Shown: positions 33,211 to 43,108, numbered from the stretch's first letter. The stretch: DNA of 64,000 nucleotides from Nocardia nova (GCF_002933465.1 NZ_PSZE01000021.1:1-64000); one strand, 5' to 3'. A program made the numbers and translations. Notes: generated by a model not told the origin, from the letters alone.

Positions 33211-33972
33211 ATGAAGCTCGAGAATGCGGTCGCCGTGGTCACCGGCGGCGCGTCGGGTCTGGGCCTGGCCACGGTGAAGGAACTGCACGGCCAGGGCGCC
33301 AAGGTGGTGATCATCGACCTGCCGTCGTCCACCGGCGAGGCGATCGCCAAGGAGCTGGGTGCGGGTGTGGTCTTCGCCGCAACCGATGTCACCAACGAGG
33401 AGCAGGTCAGCGCCGCGCTCGACGCCGCCGCGCAGCTGGGCACCCTGCGGATCGCGGTGAACTGCGCCGGCATCGGCAACGCGATCAAGACGGTGAGCAA
33501 GAAGGGCGCGTTCCCGCTGGCCGACTTCACCAAGATCATCAACGTCAACCTGATCGGCACGTTCAACGTGATCCGGCTGGCCGCCGAGCGCATCGCCGCG
33601 ACCGAACTCGAGGGCGAGGAGCGCGGTGTCATCATCAACACCGCCTCGGTCGCGGCCTTCGACGGCCAGATCGGGCAGGCCGCCTATTCCGCCTCCAAGG
33701 GCGGCATCGTCGGCATGACCCTGCCGATCGCCCGCGACCTGGCGAGTGTGAACATCCGCGTGGTCACCATCGCGCCGGGCCTGTTCCACACCCCGCTGTT
33801 CGCCACCCTGCCCGACGAGGCCATCAAGGCCCTCGGCGCGCAGGTCCCCCACCCCGCCCGTCTCGGCGACCCCACCGAATACGCGGCGCTGGCCCGCCAC
33901 ATCGTGGAGAACCCGATGCTCAACGGCGAGACCATCCGCCTCGACGGCGCGATCCGCATGGCGCCGCGCTGA
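33211..33972 (+). CDS. 3-hydroxyacyl-CoA dehydrogenase type 2-like SDR
   Basis: A 253-residue SDR of the HSD17B10-like type: TGGASGLGLATVKEL glycine motif at residues 10-24, D-x-P cofactor acidic region (VVIIDLPSS), NCAGIG, IINTASVAAF, YSASKGG with the catalytic Tyr and Lys, and the C-terminal PMLNGETIRLDGAIRMAP. Such enzymes oxidise short or branched 3-hydroxyacyl-CoA with NAD in beta-oxidation or isoleucine breakdown. ATG start with AAAGGA upstream. Confidence 0.9.
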   Translation: MKLENAVAVVTGGASGLGLATVKELHGQGAKVVIIDLPSSTGEAIAKELGAGVVFAATDVTNEEQVSAALDAAAQLGTLRIAVNCAGIGNAIKTVSKKGAFPLADFTKIINVNLIGTFNVIRLAAERIAATELEGEERGVIINTASVAAFDGQIGQAAYSASKGGIVGMTLPIARDLASVNIRVVTIAPGLFHTPLFATLPDEAIKALGAQVPHPARLGDPTEYAALARHIVENPMLNGETIRLDGAIRMAPR

Positions 33973-34059
33973 TTTCGCGTAGGGAGGCCCGGTTTCTGCG
34001 GAAGCCGGGCCTTTCCACGTCTGTGCGACATCTCGGCCGCCCCCGGGACAGGAACAGCG

Positions 34060-34867
34060 CTACGGATCCACCCCGGTGTCGGGCGCGCACGCCACATCGG
34101 CCGCGGGTAATAGCCCGTCGGCGAAGTATCCGTTGATCGCCGCGCCGACGCAGCGACTGAGACCGGGACGAAAGGCCAAGGTTGGATGTTCGCCGACGGT
34201 GTCGGCCATCTTCTCGTTCAGCCGGAAGTTGCCCAGCAGGTTGTGCAGCAGGAACGGCAGCCAATGATCGTCGATGGTGAATCCGTCAACCGTAATCGAT
34301 TGCCGACCGGATCACATCCATATCGCGGGCGGTGTTGCGGGTCGTCAGCTGCCGCAGCGCGGTGGGATCGCCTGCCGGGCACGCCTGCCAGACGCGCGGC
34401 ACGGGCGGTGTCGGCGAGAAATCCGTCGAGGCCGGCGCCGGCGGACCGGATCATCTCACCGATCGGCCAGCCGCAGTTCCGGCCGCCGGCGGACCGGCCG
34501 ATTCTGCGGGGTCGATCCCGATCAGGTCGTACTGCACCCGGACATCGGGCGCGAGAACATCACCCAGCAGGTCCAGGGTGTCCAAGCCAGAGGCGCCGGG
34601 ACCGCCGGGATTGGCCAGCAAGACGCCGTGCCGGCGATCCGGATCGGTCGCCGGCACTCGTGATATCGCGACGCTCAGGGTTCGGCCGTCGGGGTCGCCG
34701 TAGTCCAGCGGCACGCGTACGGACGCGCAGGAACCGCCCGCCGCGTCCAGAGTGTCGACCGCGCAACGCTTCCAGGTCACATGCTGACGGTAGAAGCGGT
34801 CCATGCCGGTGACGGGCGACGGTACCGCGGCACTGGAGGTGGCGAGTACGGCGCCACACTCGTCCAC
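34060..34867 (-). pseudogene. Remnant of a secreted alpha/beta hydrolase (TAP-like)
   Basis: On the minus strand the N-terminal part of a tripeptidyl-aminopeptidase-like hydrolase is readable (VTWKRCAVDTLDAAGG; VLLANPGGPGASGLDTL; VQYDLIGIDP). It is followed in shifted frames by TRNTARDMDVIRSAIDYG and later a C-terminal piece (HPTLAFRPGLSRCVGAAINGY). The section with the GxSxG nucleophile is missing, so an internal deletion and at least one frameshift have inactivated it. The signal peptide is not identifiable either. Confidence 0.65.
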
Positions 34868-34939
34868 ACCGCCACGGTAGCCGAGGGATTCGGAGTCACC
34901 CGTGGCGGGAAGAATCCGATGGCGGCGGGGACGTGCCCA

Positions 34940-35731
34940 CTACCGATTCCCGATCAGCAAGGTCTGCGTGCTGCGGCCGACCGGACCCTTCTCGTCGTAG
35001 AGCCGGGATTCGGCCATCCCGATGCCGCTGCGCTCCGGATAGGTCACCGCATCGAGGCAGACCCACTCCCCCACCGGTTCACGATGCAGTGTGACGGTGA
35101 GGTCGGTATTGATGAAAAGGTAACGCTCCCAATCTAATACCGCGCTCACGCCGTTGCCGGAATCCGCCGCCGCGAGGGTCCGTTCCAGTGGACTGGGAGT
35201 GGTTCCGGCGACGATCGGATAGCGCAGCTTAATCCAGCACACCGCCGGCCCGGGCTGCTGGAAGGAGCCGGCGACGAACCGGTAATCGATCCCGGTGTGG
35301 AATCCGACGGGCTGATCGCTCGGGAACTCGCCGCTGTGCGGCACGGTGTCCGGGCCGGGATACGTGCCGGCCGCCGACGCATCCGCCGGCACCTCGATCT
35401 CCGGATCGGCCACCCGCAGCCGCCACGCGTTCGCCTTCAACACGGGTCCGCGGTCGGTGGCGACGGTCGCTTCGATCAACTCCACGCTGCGTCCCGGCCG
35501 CACCACCCGCGCCTCGGCCCGCAGCGGCGCGATCGGGACGGGACCGAGAATCTCGACCGCCACCCTCCCGACGCGGAATCCGGGCCGCGGTTCACACCGC
35601 TCGATCACGTGCCCCAGCAGCGCCGACGGCGGTCCCGCATGCTGCGCGTCCGGCGACCACGGACCGCGGGTCAGCTCGGTGGAGTGGAACAGCGCGGTAT
35701 CCGTGGGATCGGGATGATAGAAGGCCTCCAT
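34940..35731 (-). CDS. Acyl-CoA thioesterase-like protein (TesB/4HBT type)
   Basis: A 263-residue double hot-dog protein: GPWSPDAQHAGPPSALLGHVIER near the N-terminus, RPGRSVELIEATVATDRGPV, a central linker and a second module (FINTDLTVTLHREPVGEWVCLDAVTYP) ending SRLYDEKGPVGRSTQTLLI. This matches mycobacterial/nocardial TesB-like thioesterases that hydrolyse acyl-CoA. ATG at 35731. It is upstream of a hydrolase remnant on the same strand. Confidence 0.85.
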   Translation of the reverse strand: MEAFYHPDPTDTALFHSTELTRGPWSPDAQHAGPPSALLGHVIERCEPRPGFRVGRVAVEILGPVPIAPLRAEARVVRPGRSVELIEATVATDRGPVLKANAWRLRVADPEIEVPADASAAGTYPGPDTVPHSGEFPSDQPVGFHTGIDYRFVAGSFQQPGPAVCWIKLRYPIVAGTTPSPLERTLAAADSGNGVSAVLDWERYLFINTDLTVTLHREPVGEWVCLDAVTYPERSGIGMAESRLYDEKGPVGRSTQTLLIGNR

Positions 35732-35790
35732 GAATCCTTATTACCGTACCGAGGCAGCGCCGACCCGCTCGCCCTGACCGGTGCGGCGAC

Positions 35791-38583
35791 TCACCCCGTG
35801 GGTCGCTCCCACTTCTCACTGTCGCTCTCGGTTCCGGCCGGGCAGCCGGTCGGTGCGCCCCGCTCGGGTGCGATCGGATACATCACCAGGCACTTCGGCG
35901 GTAGGTCGGGATCGTTCAGATCGGAGGTGACGAGGATGCCGATCGAGGCGCCGGTGGCGATTCCACCGGGGCCGTCGAAACGTAGCCTTCCGGTGATCGT
36001 GTCGGCGTCGAGATCGGGGCGCCGCAGTTCGAGGCCGATGGCCGCGCGGTTGATCGTGCCGTCCGCGGCCGACCGCTCGGGCCGGGCGCGATTCCGCTGG
36101 ACCGCCCGCAGAAACAGCTCAGCGACGTCGAAGGTGATTCCGGTGCGATCGCCGGGCCAGCTCTCGCGGAAATGCGGCAGATCGTGCCGCAGCTGCGTCA
36201 GCTCGGCGCAGAGGCTGCGCAGGCTCAGACTGGCATGGTCCATGCGGTCCGGTGCACCGTCACGCACGCAGTTGCTGCCCGCCAGCAGCGCCGGCACCCC
36301 CTTGGCGACGTACCGGACCGGAAACCCGATCGGCGCGGCATTCTGGACCAGCTTGTCCGACACGGCGCGGGTCGCGGTGTCGTTGGCGAGAATCGGCGGT
36401 GGAGCGTCACCGCAATGCTGGGCGACCGCGTTGACGAACGGCCCGAAATCCGGGTTGCGCCCGGCGAAGAACAACAGCGTCCGTGGTGCATCGGATTCGG
36501 CCGGCGCGCACGGCAGCGGCAACCCGTAGATCTGCTGCTGCTCCGTCCACGTGTAGACGTCGCCGAGCATGTTCCGCTGCGCCAGGACGGTCTGCAGATC
36601 GTCGGCCAGCGTGCGGACGTAGATGTCGTCGCCATCGGCGGGCGCGTAGACCGCCACCTTGCCGTAACGCCGGGTCGAGTCCGAATTCCGCGCGCCCGCA
36701 GCGTATTCCGCGACCAGCTCCGCCTGAGCGTGATTGTCAGGGACGGGCTGGAAGTAGGTGGGCGACACCGTGTCGAGTCCGTCGGCCGACAGCGTGGTCA
36801 CCATGGTCGGGACTCCCAGCTCGCCCAAGCGCGCGATGGCCCTGCGCGTTTCGGCCGTGCTGCGATCGAGTCCGATCACGCCCACCACGCTCGGATCAGA
36901 CCGCACCAGCCGGCTGATCTGGTGTTCGACCACCCAGGTCGCGTACCGCATGGTCGATCCGCCGTTCGCGATCACGATGCGCAGCAGCGGTTCGGATTCA
37001 CCGTTCTGCTTGTTCGCCCGCCGTTGCTGCACCGCGAGCCCCGCCAGTTCCTCCGCCTGGGCATGGGGGTAGCGCACATTGCGATCGGTATAGGTCATCC
37101 CGGCGAAGTAGATCAGGGTGACCAGGGGACGGCGCGGATTGTCACGACGCAGCCGTGCGGCCATGGTGTTCTGCCGGAACACCTCGCGCTGCATTTCGGC
37201 CAGTTCCTCGTCGTCGGCGAACACCTGTGCGGCACTGCCGCTCACCCCGATACATTCGGTGCCCCGCACCGCGACATCGACGTCCGCGCGCCACGGCCAC
37301 GCCGTACATCCGGCGGCGATACGTGGCTGGACGGCCGTGACGGTCGCGGCCACCAGGGCGGCGACGGGAAGCAGCGCGACGACGGTGACCACCGAGCGAC
37401 GCGCCGCCCACGGCGGGCCGGGGGGCTGCGCGAGTTCGGCGCGGTCGAACTGCGCGACCCTGCGGGACAGTGAATCCGGCAGGGGCAGGGTGAGATACCA
37501 ACTGTCCCGGCCGCGGTTGCGGCGCCGCACGTCGATCTGGGCGCGCCAGGAGTCCAGCGGATCCTGGGCGGAGTCCAGAGCTTCGTAATGCGGGGCGGGC
37601 CGTTCGGCGGGATCCTCGATCCGAGCGACCAGCGCCAGCGGATCGAAGAGCCCGGTCTCGTTACGGATCTCGTTGACGAAACGCATCAGGCGGGTGGCGC
37701 CGTCACCGGGTGTCACGCCGTCGAGCAGCGCGACTGGATATGCGGTGCGGCGCCAGGTCGACGGGCGCCACAGCCGCCGGCGATATGCGGCGCGCAGATC
37801 CTCTAGAAAGGCGTTGACCAGCAGTTTCGCGATCTGTTCCTCGTTCTCCCGGCGCCGCATCGGCTCGGTGAGCCGTACCCCGAACCCGACGAAACTGTGC
37901 GACAGCCGAGGAGTCAGATACCGCTGATGCATGAACCAATAGCTCACCGGCGACAACCCCGGTACGTGCGAACTGACGAACAGCCACAACCGCACGATCG
38001 GCCACATCGACAACAGGACGGTCAGCACCCGGGACACCGTGCCGCCGATCGCACCGAGGGCGGTGGCCGAACGGTCGGCGGCGGGCACACTGCGCAGGAG
38101 TTTCGGCAACCGCTCGCGCAACTGTGCCGACGCCTCGGTCGCGGCGCCCGTGATCCGCTGCCGCGTCAGCCAATCGGCGGTGCGATAGCGGGGAAAAGGG
38201 ATGGGGCCCATAGCCGTATCGTCGCTGGAAAAGCAGGTGTAGAGCTCCTGCAGCAGGGGGAGGAAATGCGCATCCAGCTCATCACCGCCGCGCGGGGCGA
38301 AAGCGGAATCGAACATATCCGGCCGAAGATCCGGGACGTTCACCACCGCCCGCGGAACCGCGCGCCGACCGCCCGGAGAGGCCAGCCACTCACCGCCGCG
38401 GCGCAGCAGTCCGGCTTCGGGAACCGGTGCGATATCGCTGATCAGGCATATGATCGGCGGCGGCGTTCGCCGACTTTTGCGGCGCCGGAACAGCACCGGC
38501 AGAACTCGCGGCCGCTCGTCGGGTACGGCCACCCGGCGCAGCAGATTCTGAAATCGGCGAACATCGGCCACCTCGTCCGGCAT
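35791..38583 (-). CDS. Large membrane protein with extracellular PBP1-like receptor domain
   Basis: A 930-residue protein. Residues 1-395 are cytosolic and basic, with a conserved-looking block (AYPVALLDGVTPGDGATRLM then RFVNEIRNETGLFDPL) at 281-320. A possible hydrophobic stretch lies near 188-204, and a clear membrane helix at about 397-418 (VVTVVALLPVAALVAATVTAV). Residues about 480-900 look like a type 1 periplasmic binding fold (PLVTLIYFAGMTY; VVGVIGLDRSTAETRRAIARLGELGVP; VAVYAPADGDDIYVRTLADDL; LLFFAGRNPDFGPFVNAV). It seems to be an orphan receptor: no kinase, cyclase or transporter subunit is adjacent. Function unknown. Confidence 0.7.
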   Translation of the reverse strand: MPDEVADVRRFQNLLRRVAVPDERPRVLPVLFRRRKSRRTPPPIICLISDIAPVPEAGLLRRGGEWLASPGGRRAVPRAVVNVPDLRPDMFDSAFAPRGGDELDAHFLPLLQELYTCFSSDDTAMGPIPFPRYRTADWLTRQRITGAATEASAQLRERLPKLLRSVPAADRSATALGAIGGTVSRVLTVLLSMWPIVRLWLFVSSHVPGLSPVSYWFMHQRYLTPRLSHSFVGFGVRLTEPMRRRENEEQIAKLLVNAFLEDLRAAYRRRLWRPSTWRRTAYPVALLDGVTPGDGATRLMRFVNEIRNETGLFDPLALVARIEDPAERPAPHYEALDSAQDPLDSWRAQIDVRRRNRGRDSWYLTLPLPDSLSRRVAQFDRAELAQPPGPPWAARRSVVTVVALLPVAALVAATVTAVQPRIAAGCTAWPWRADVDVAVRGTECIGVSGSAAQVFADDEELAEMQREVFRQNTMAARLRRDNPRRPLVTLIYFAGMTYTDRNVRYPHAQAEELAGLAVQQRRANKQNGESEPLLRIVIANGGSTMRYATWVVEHQISRLVRSDPSVVGVIGLDRSTAETRRAIARLGELGVPTMVTTLSADGLDTVSPTYFQPVPDNHAQAELVAEYAAGARNSDSTRRYGKVAVYAPADGDDIYVRTLADDLQTVLAQRNMLGDVYTWTEQQQIYGLPLPCAPAESDAPRTLLFFAGRNPDFGPFVNAVAQHCGDAPPPILANDTATRAVSDKLVQNAAPIGFPVRYVAKGVPALLAGSNCVRDGAPDRMDHASLSLRSLCAELTQLRHDLPHFRESWPGDRTGITFDVAELFLRAVQRNRARPERSAADGTINRAAIGLELRRPDLDADTITGRLRFDGPGGIATGASIGILVTSDLNDPDLPPKCLVMYPIAPERGAPTGCPAGTESDSEKWERPTG

Positions 38584-38707
38584 GTGTCGCCCCCTCCGCG
38601 GTGTCTGCGCTCCCCGTCGCTCGACAAGTACCCGGCACTGTACCCAACTACGCCTGCATCGGCAGAGGAGTTGCGGCGGAACGGTATTCGACGGGCTGTC
38701 GATGGTA

Positions 38708-39526
38708 TTACCGCGGTTTCGGTGTGAGCAAGCGCTCGCCGAGGAATTCGAGAATCCGGTCGCGGGCCTCGCGGGTGGGATGGCCCTCCTCGTCGACGAA
38801 ATGCGCGGTCACGATGCTGTGCGGAGTCTGTACGACGTCGCGAAAGAACGGCGGCGGGGCGGGGTTGGCGGACTCGCCCGCCAGCACGCGGCCGTCGAAG
38901 GCGTCGCCGAGCAGTGCCCGGTAGGCGGCGAAGCGGCGGCCGGTGCACCAGCGGTCGTTGTCGAAACGGTAGGCCAGGACCGTCAGGCCGTCGCGCTGGA
39001 CACGGTCGCGGATCGCGGCCGCGTCACTGTCGCTCAACTCGATTCCGGCGGGGTCGTCCAGCGGCAGCGAGGGATGATTCACCACCGGCGCGACGACGGC
39101 CGGTTCGAGCGTCATGGCCAGGGCGAAATTGCCGGTGAAACACAGTCCGAGCGCACCGACTCCGGGACCTCCGCATTCCTCGTGGGCCAGGCGCGCGAGC
39201 CCGCGCAGCCATCGGGTGACGGGGCTGGTGCCGCCGCCGGCGAAGGCGCGGAATTCGGCGCTCACGCAGGCACGCCGGAGCACCTCGGCGCCCTCCTCGA
39301 CCGTGGGGTAGGCCCCGTCGACGCCGAACAGGGACGGGATGTAGACGGTGAACCCCGCGTCGCGGATCCATCGCGCCAGCCGCAGGACATCGGGGCTGAT
39401 GCCCGGCATTTCCGGCATCACCACAACGGCCGGGCCGGAACCGGCCGTGTAGACGGTCTTGCTCACCCCGTCCACCTCGACCGGACGGGGGGCGAAGGCG
39501 GCGATCGGGTTGTCATCGGTGCTCAT
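38708..39526 (-). CDS. Dienelactone hydrolase family protein
   Basis: A 272-residue alpha/beta hydrolase with the dienelactone-hydrolase nucleophile Cys in GLCFTGNF, an acidic region VLAYRFDNDRW and a C-terminal His in TAHFVDEEGHPTR. ATG at 39526 is favoured over an in-frame ATG at 39577. It is divergent from the GlxA-type regulator at 39617, which probably controls it. The substrate is unknown; typical roles are lactone or small ester hydrolysis. Confidence 0.9.
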   Translation of the reverse strand: MSTDDNPIAAFAPRPVEVDGVSKTVYTAGSGPAVVVMPEMPGISPDVLRLARWIRDAGFTVYIPSLFGVDGAYPTVEEGAEVLRRACVSAEFRAFAGGGTSPVTRWLRGLARLAHEECGGPGVGALGLCFTGNFALAMTLEPAVVAPVVNHPSLPLDDPAGIELSDSDAAAIRDRVQRDGLTVLAYRFDNDRWCTGRRFAAYRALLGDAFDGRVLAGESANPAPPPFFRDVVQTPHSIVTAHFVDEEGHPTREARDRILEFLGERLLTPKPR

Positions 39527-39616
39527 ACCGTCAGCATCGGCCGGAAGCGATGCGAAAGCGATCGGCGGTATCGCCATATTCTAGGGTAATCTCGCCATCG
39601 GACGAGGAGGCTGGTC

Positions 39617-40588
39617 GTGAGCGCGTATCGAGTGGGTGTGCTGGCCTATCCGGGCTGCTTCGCATCCGAGGTGTTCGGGATTCCCGATCTGCTGACGATG
39701 GCCGCGCATATCGCGGGCCCGGACCGCTCGGGTTACGAGGTGACGGTGATCTCGCCGCGGCGCCGGGTGATGGCGGCCGGCGGTGTGGCACTGTCGGTTT
39801 CGCCGTTGCGAGAGGTCGACATCCTCGTGGTGCCGGGGTTCGAACTCGTTCCGGGGCTCGATCCGGAAGCTCGGCTGCCGGCCCTCGCCGCGGAAATCGC
39901 CGCGATCCGCGACCACGCCGCCGCGGGCGGAGCCGTCGTATCGATCTGTGTGGGCGCCTTCCTGCTCGCGCGAGCCGGGTTGCTCGCGGGCCGGCAGGCG
40001 ACCACGGCCTGGTTGTTCGCCGAAGAACTCGCACAGCACTGCCCGGACGCCGATATCCGGCCCGATCGGCTGGTCGTCACCGACCGCGGCGTGACGACGA
40101 CGGCCGCCTTCAGCGCGATGTACGACTTCGCACTGGATTTGATCGCGCGACACAGCGGCACGAAGGTCGCGCGCGCCACCGCGCGGGTCGCCCTCGTCGA
40201 CGACGCCCGCTCGTCCCAGACGCCGTATGTCGACGCGCGCCTGCTTCCGCAACCCGGGGATGCCTTCTCCCGCAGGGTGATGCGCCATCTCGACCGCAAT
40301 CTCGCCGCCCGCTACGACCTCACCGCGCTGGCGCACACCTTCCATGTGAGCACCCGCACCCTGCTGCGGCGCTTCGCCGCCGAAACCGGCCGCAGCCCAC
40401 TGGATTACCTGCAGTCCGCGCGCGTGCGCCGTGCCCGCCACCTCCTCGAAACCACCGACCGCACGGTCACCGACATCTGTGCCGCTGTCGGATACCGCGA
40501 TGCCGGCACCTTCGCCGCCCTGTTCACCGCACACACCGGGCAACGCCCCGGGGCCTACCGCACCACCTTCCGCCGCACCCACTCGTGA
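39617..40588 (+). CDS. GlxA-family regulator (DJ-1/PfpI domain plus AraC HTH)
   Basis: A 323-residue regulator. The N-terminal DJ-1/PfpI-like domain (residues 5-170) has the nucleophile-elbow-like segment VVSICVGAFLLARAGLL, and the C-terminal AraC HTH has HLDRNLAARYDLTALAHTFHVS and TDICAAVGYRDAGTFAALF. GTG start with GAGGAGG upstream. It is divergent from the dienelactone hydrolase and upstream of a DUF899 gene. Confidence 0.9.
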   Translation: MSAYRVGVLAYPGCFASEVFGIPDLLTMAAHIAGPDRSGYEVTVISPRRRVMAAGGVALSVSPLREVDILVVPGFELVPGLDPEARLPALAAEIAAIRDHAAAGGAVVSICVGAFLLARAGLLAGRQATTAWLFAEELAQHCPDADIRPDRLVVTDRGVTTTAAFSAMYDFALDLIARHSGTKVARATARVALVDDARSSQTPYVDARLLPQPGDAFSRRVMRHLDRNLAARYDLTALAHTFHVSTRTLLRRFAAETGRSPLDYLQSARVRRARHLLETTDRTVTDICAAVGYRDAGTFAALFTAHTGQRPGAYRTTFRRTHS

Positions 40589-40676
40589 ATCGACGGCGAC
40601 GCGACCGATGAGTTCCGGAGCCGGATCGCGTCTGTATCTACGACTCGCAATCCGGGAGAACGGTCAGGGAGGACCT

Positions 40677-41366
40677 ATGAGCCCCACAGCACTGCCGCCC
40701 GTCGTCGATGCCGAGACCTGGCGGCGTGAACTCGATGCGCTACGGGTGCGGGAAAAGGCCGCGACTCGAGAACTCGATGCGATCGCGGCGCAGCGCCGCC
40801 GCCTGCCGATGGTCGAGATGCCCGACTACACCCTCGAAGGCGAGGACGGGCCGGTCCGACTGGTGGACATCTTCGACGGCACATCGCAGCTGATCGTCTA
40901 CAACCACATGTGGTTTCCGGGCGAGACATGGCAGTGCCCGGGTTGTACCGGATTCACCTCGCAATTCACGCGTTTGGAGTTCCTGGACAACTGGGACGCC
41001 CGCTTCGTCATCGTCACCCAGGGCCCCATCGACGAGGCACTGGCCTACAAGCGGCGCGTCGGCAACACGATGACCTGGTACTCGACCGCGAACAGCTCCT
41101 TCGGCGCGGACGTCGGCGCACCTGCCGGCGGCGGCTTCGCCGTCAACGTCTTCCTACGCGACGGCGACACCGTCTACCGCACCTGGCACACCGACGGCCG
41201 CGGCACCGAACAACTCGGCCACACCTTCGCCCTGCTCGACCTGCTGCCCTACGGCCGCCAGGAAGAGTGGCAGGACTCTCCCGAGGGATGGCCGCAATCA
41301 CCCACCTACAGCAGGTGGGCCGGCTCCCGAGATATCGCCGCCGCCTACGGCGAGCCCGGCGCCTGA
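40677..41366 (+). CDS. DUF899 family thioredoxin-like protein
   Basis: A 229-residue DUF899 protein of the predicted dithiol-disulfide oxidoreductase group. It has an N-terminal helix (RRELDALRVREKAATRELDAI), LVDIFDGTSQLIVYNHMWFP, and a CxxC-like WQCPGCTGFTSQF. The C-terminal GHTFALLDLLPYGRQEEWQDSP is typical. ATG at 40677 with GGGAGG upstream. It converges with a LuxR gene, overlapping its end by 22 bp. Confidence 0.9.
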   Translation: MSPTALPPVVDAETWRRELDALRVREKAATRELDAIAAQRRRLPMVEMPDYTLEGEDGPVRLVDIFDGTSQLIVYNHMWFPGETWQCPGCTGFTSQFTRLEFLDNWDARFVIVTQGPIDEALAYKRRVGNTMTWYSTANSSFGADVGAPAGGGFAVNVFLRDGDTVYRTWHTDGRGTEQLGHTFALLDLLPYGRQEEWQDSPEGWPQSPTYSRWAGSRDIAAAYGEPGA

Positions 41367-42496
41367 GCGGCGCGACGAAGGACCTCCGATTCCTCCCCCG
41401 GCTCTGCCGGCAGGTACCAGCCGTACGGGCTCGGAATCGCGCCGGCCGTGGTCAGCGGCGCATAGTGGCGTCCGTAGAACGTCGCCACGAGATCTCGCCG
41501 ACTGCGGATATTCGACTTCGCGAGGATCGACTTGACGTGGTCCTGGACGGTGTACGCCGAGATGAACAGTTGCCGGGCTATCGTGTCCGTCGACGCGCCC
41601 CTGAGCACCAATTCCGTGATTTCGCGCTCCCGCGGCGTCAGACCGTAGGCGCGCACCAGGACGTCCGAGAGGTGGTTTTCCGTGGCGGTCTCCACGATCA
41701 CCGCGATCTGCCCCGAACCGGAGAGCACCGATCCGTGCACCAGGATCCACCCACCGCCGCGCCGCGGTAGCCGCGCGTGTGCGGGGCGCTCGCACAACCC
41801 GGCGGCCGCTGATCGAGCGGCCGCGGCGATCGAGCGGAAGACACTGGGAACCGCCCCGGGGTCGGCGATTTCCGCCAGCCAGCGCTGGGCAGCCGGTGTG
41901 ACGTCGCCGAGCGCACCCTCGGCATCGATGATCGCGATGCCGGGTCCCGCCACCGCGCCGATCGCACGGTCCACCGCGGTGTGCAGCATCGCCCGGCGCA
42001 ACCCGTCGGCGATCAGCGGCGCGACCTGCGCGATCGCCTGAACGTCCTGGGGTCCGAACGGATCTCCATGGGTCCGATATCCGACCAGCGTTCCCCAGCA
42101 GTTCCCGCCGTCGAGAAACGCCGCGCGGATCTCGTCGATCACGCCCAGCGGCGCCAGCACCCTGCGCCACCGCGGCGAGCGATGCAATTCGCCGCCCGTC
42201 GCCGTGTATAGGGTCGCGACCGGCGGTGACGCGGCCGCCAGCGACCCGAACGTGTTGACGTCCGGAACCCGGAACTCGCTGTCGAACAGGGCCGCCTCGG
42301 TCTCCGGGTTATCCTCCCGTCCGCTGAGCACGCAACTGGTGAACAACAGCGTGGCGGGGTCGGTCGTCGACCAGGCCGCCATATCCCAGGAGACGACGCG
42401 GCCCACTGCCGCATCGAGCGCGTAGCGAAGATCGTCGAGCCCGAGACCCTGGTGGCTCAGGCGCACCACTTCCCGCGCCAGCCGTGTTTCACTCAC
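41345..42496 (-). CDS. LuxR-family regulator with long sensor region
   Basis: A 383-residue protein: an N-terminal GAF/PAS-like sensor region (RYALDAAVGRVVSWDMAAWS; FGPQDVQAIAQVAPLIADGL), a middle PAS-like segment (GIAIIDAEGALGDVTPAAQRWL) and a C-terminal LuxR HTH (YGLTPREREITELVLRGAS then IARQLFISAYTVQDHVKSIL). A GTG at about 42496 is preferred; an in-frame GTG further upstream at 42604 overlaps the opposing gene and looks less natural. It converges with DUF899 and is divergent from the SnoaL gene. Confidence 0.85.
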   Translation of the reverse strand: MSETRLAREVVRLSHQGLGLDDLRYALDAAVGRVVSWDMAAWSTTDPATLLFTSCVLSGREDNPETEAALFDSEFRVPDVNTFGSLAAASPPVATLYTATGGELHRSPRWRRVLAPLGVIDEIRAAFLDGGNCWGTLVGYRTHGDPFGPQDVQAIAQVAPLIADGLRRAMLHTAVDRAIGAVAGPGIAIIDAEGALGDVTPAAQRWLAEIADPGAVPSVFRSIAAAARSAAAGLCERPAHARLPRRGGGWILVHGSVLSGSGQIAVIVETATENHLSDVLVRAYGLTPREREITELVLRGASTDTIARQLFISAYTVQDHVKSILAKSNIRSRRDLVATFYGRHYAPLTTAGAIPSPYGWYLPAEPGEESEVLRRAAQAPGSP

Positions 42497-42582
42497 GAAG
42501 AAACCGTAGCGTCTTCTCGACCCAGCAGAATCCCAGATAGTAGGGATGGCCGTGCTGCTCGTTCGGATCGGACGATCAAGAC

Positions 42583-43029
42583 ATGGCAACAGAAAACACG
42601 GCACCGATCGACACCGTCGAGCAGCGCAACATCGCCACGATGCGGCGCATCTACGGCGAAATCTTCGACGACGGACGACTCGAACTGATCGACGAACTCT
42701 TCGATCCGTACATGGTCAACCACACCGCCCCCGAGGCTCACCGCCGCGGCACCGCCCCCATCAAGGCATTGGTGTCGATGCTGCGGTCGGCATTTCCCGA
42801 TGGGCGAACCGAATTCGAGGATTTCGCCGCAGTGGGCGACGTGGTCGTCGGACGCAATTGGTACAGCGGAACTCATGTCGGTGAGTTCATGGGCAATGCA
42901 CCTACCGGCCGCACCTTCCGGTTCCGTCAGATGCACTGGATGAGGTTCGACTCGCACGGACGCGTCGTCGAGCACTGGGGCCTGCGCGACGACGTCACCC
43001 ACCTGCAGCAGCTGGGGATTCTCGGCTGA
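42583..43029 (+). CDS. SnoaL-like ester cyclase family protein
   Basis: A 148-residue SnoaL-like protein (NTF2 fold): EQRNIATMRRIYGEIFDDGR, LFDPYMVNHTAPEAHRRG, AFPDGRTEFEDFAAVGDVVVGR, GRTFRFRQMHWMRFDSHGRV and EHWGLRDDVTHLQQLGIL. Members cyclise esters or act on small hydrophobic compounds, but many are uncharacterised. ATG start; it is divergent from the LuxR gene and ends before a hairpin. Confidence 0.85.
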   Translation: MATENTAPIDTVEQRNIATMRRIYGEIFDDGRLELIDELFDPYMVNHTAPEAHRRGTAPIKALVSMLRSAFPDGRTEFEDFAAVGDVVVGRNWYSGTHVGEFMGNAPTGRTFRFRQMHWMRFDSHGRVVEHWGLRDDVTHLQQLGILG

Positions 43030-43056
43030 CACCATCCTTGTTCGGCACCGAAAGGC

Positions 43057-43082
43057 CCCTCACCTGCTGTGCACGGTGAGGG
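43057..43082. terminator. Bidirectional hairpin between convergent genes
   Basis: CCCTCACC and GGTGAGGG pair around a 10-nt loop, between the end of the SnoaL-like gene and the end of the 43109 gene. Placement suits a shared terminator. Confidence 0.6.
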
Positions 43083-43108
43083 TCCGCCGTGGCGATGCCC
43101 GTCCCGGG

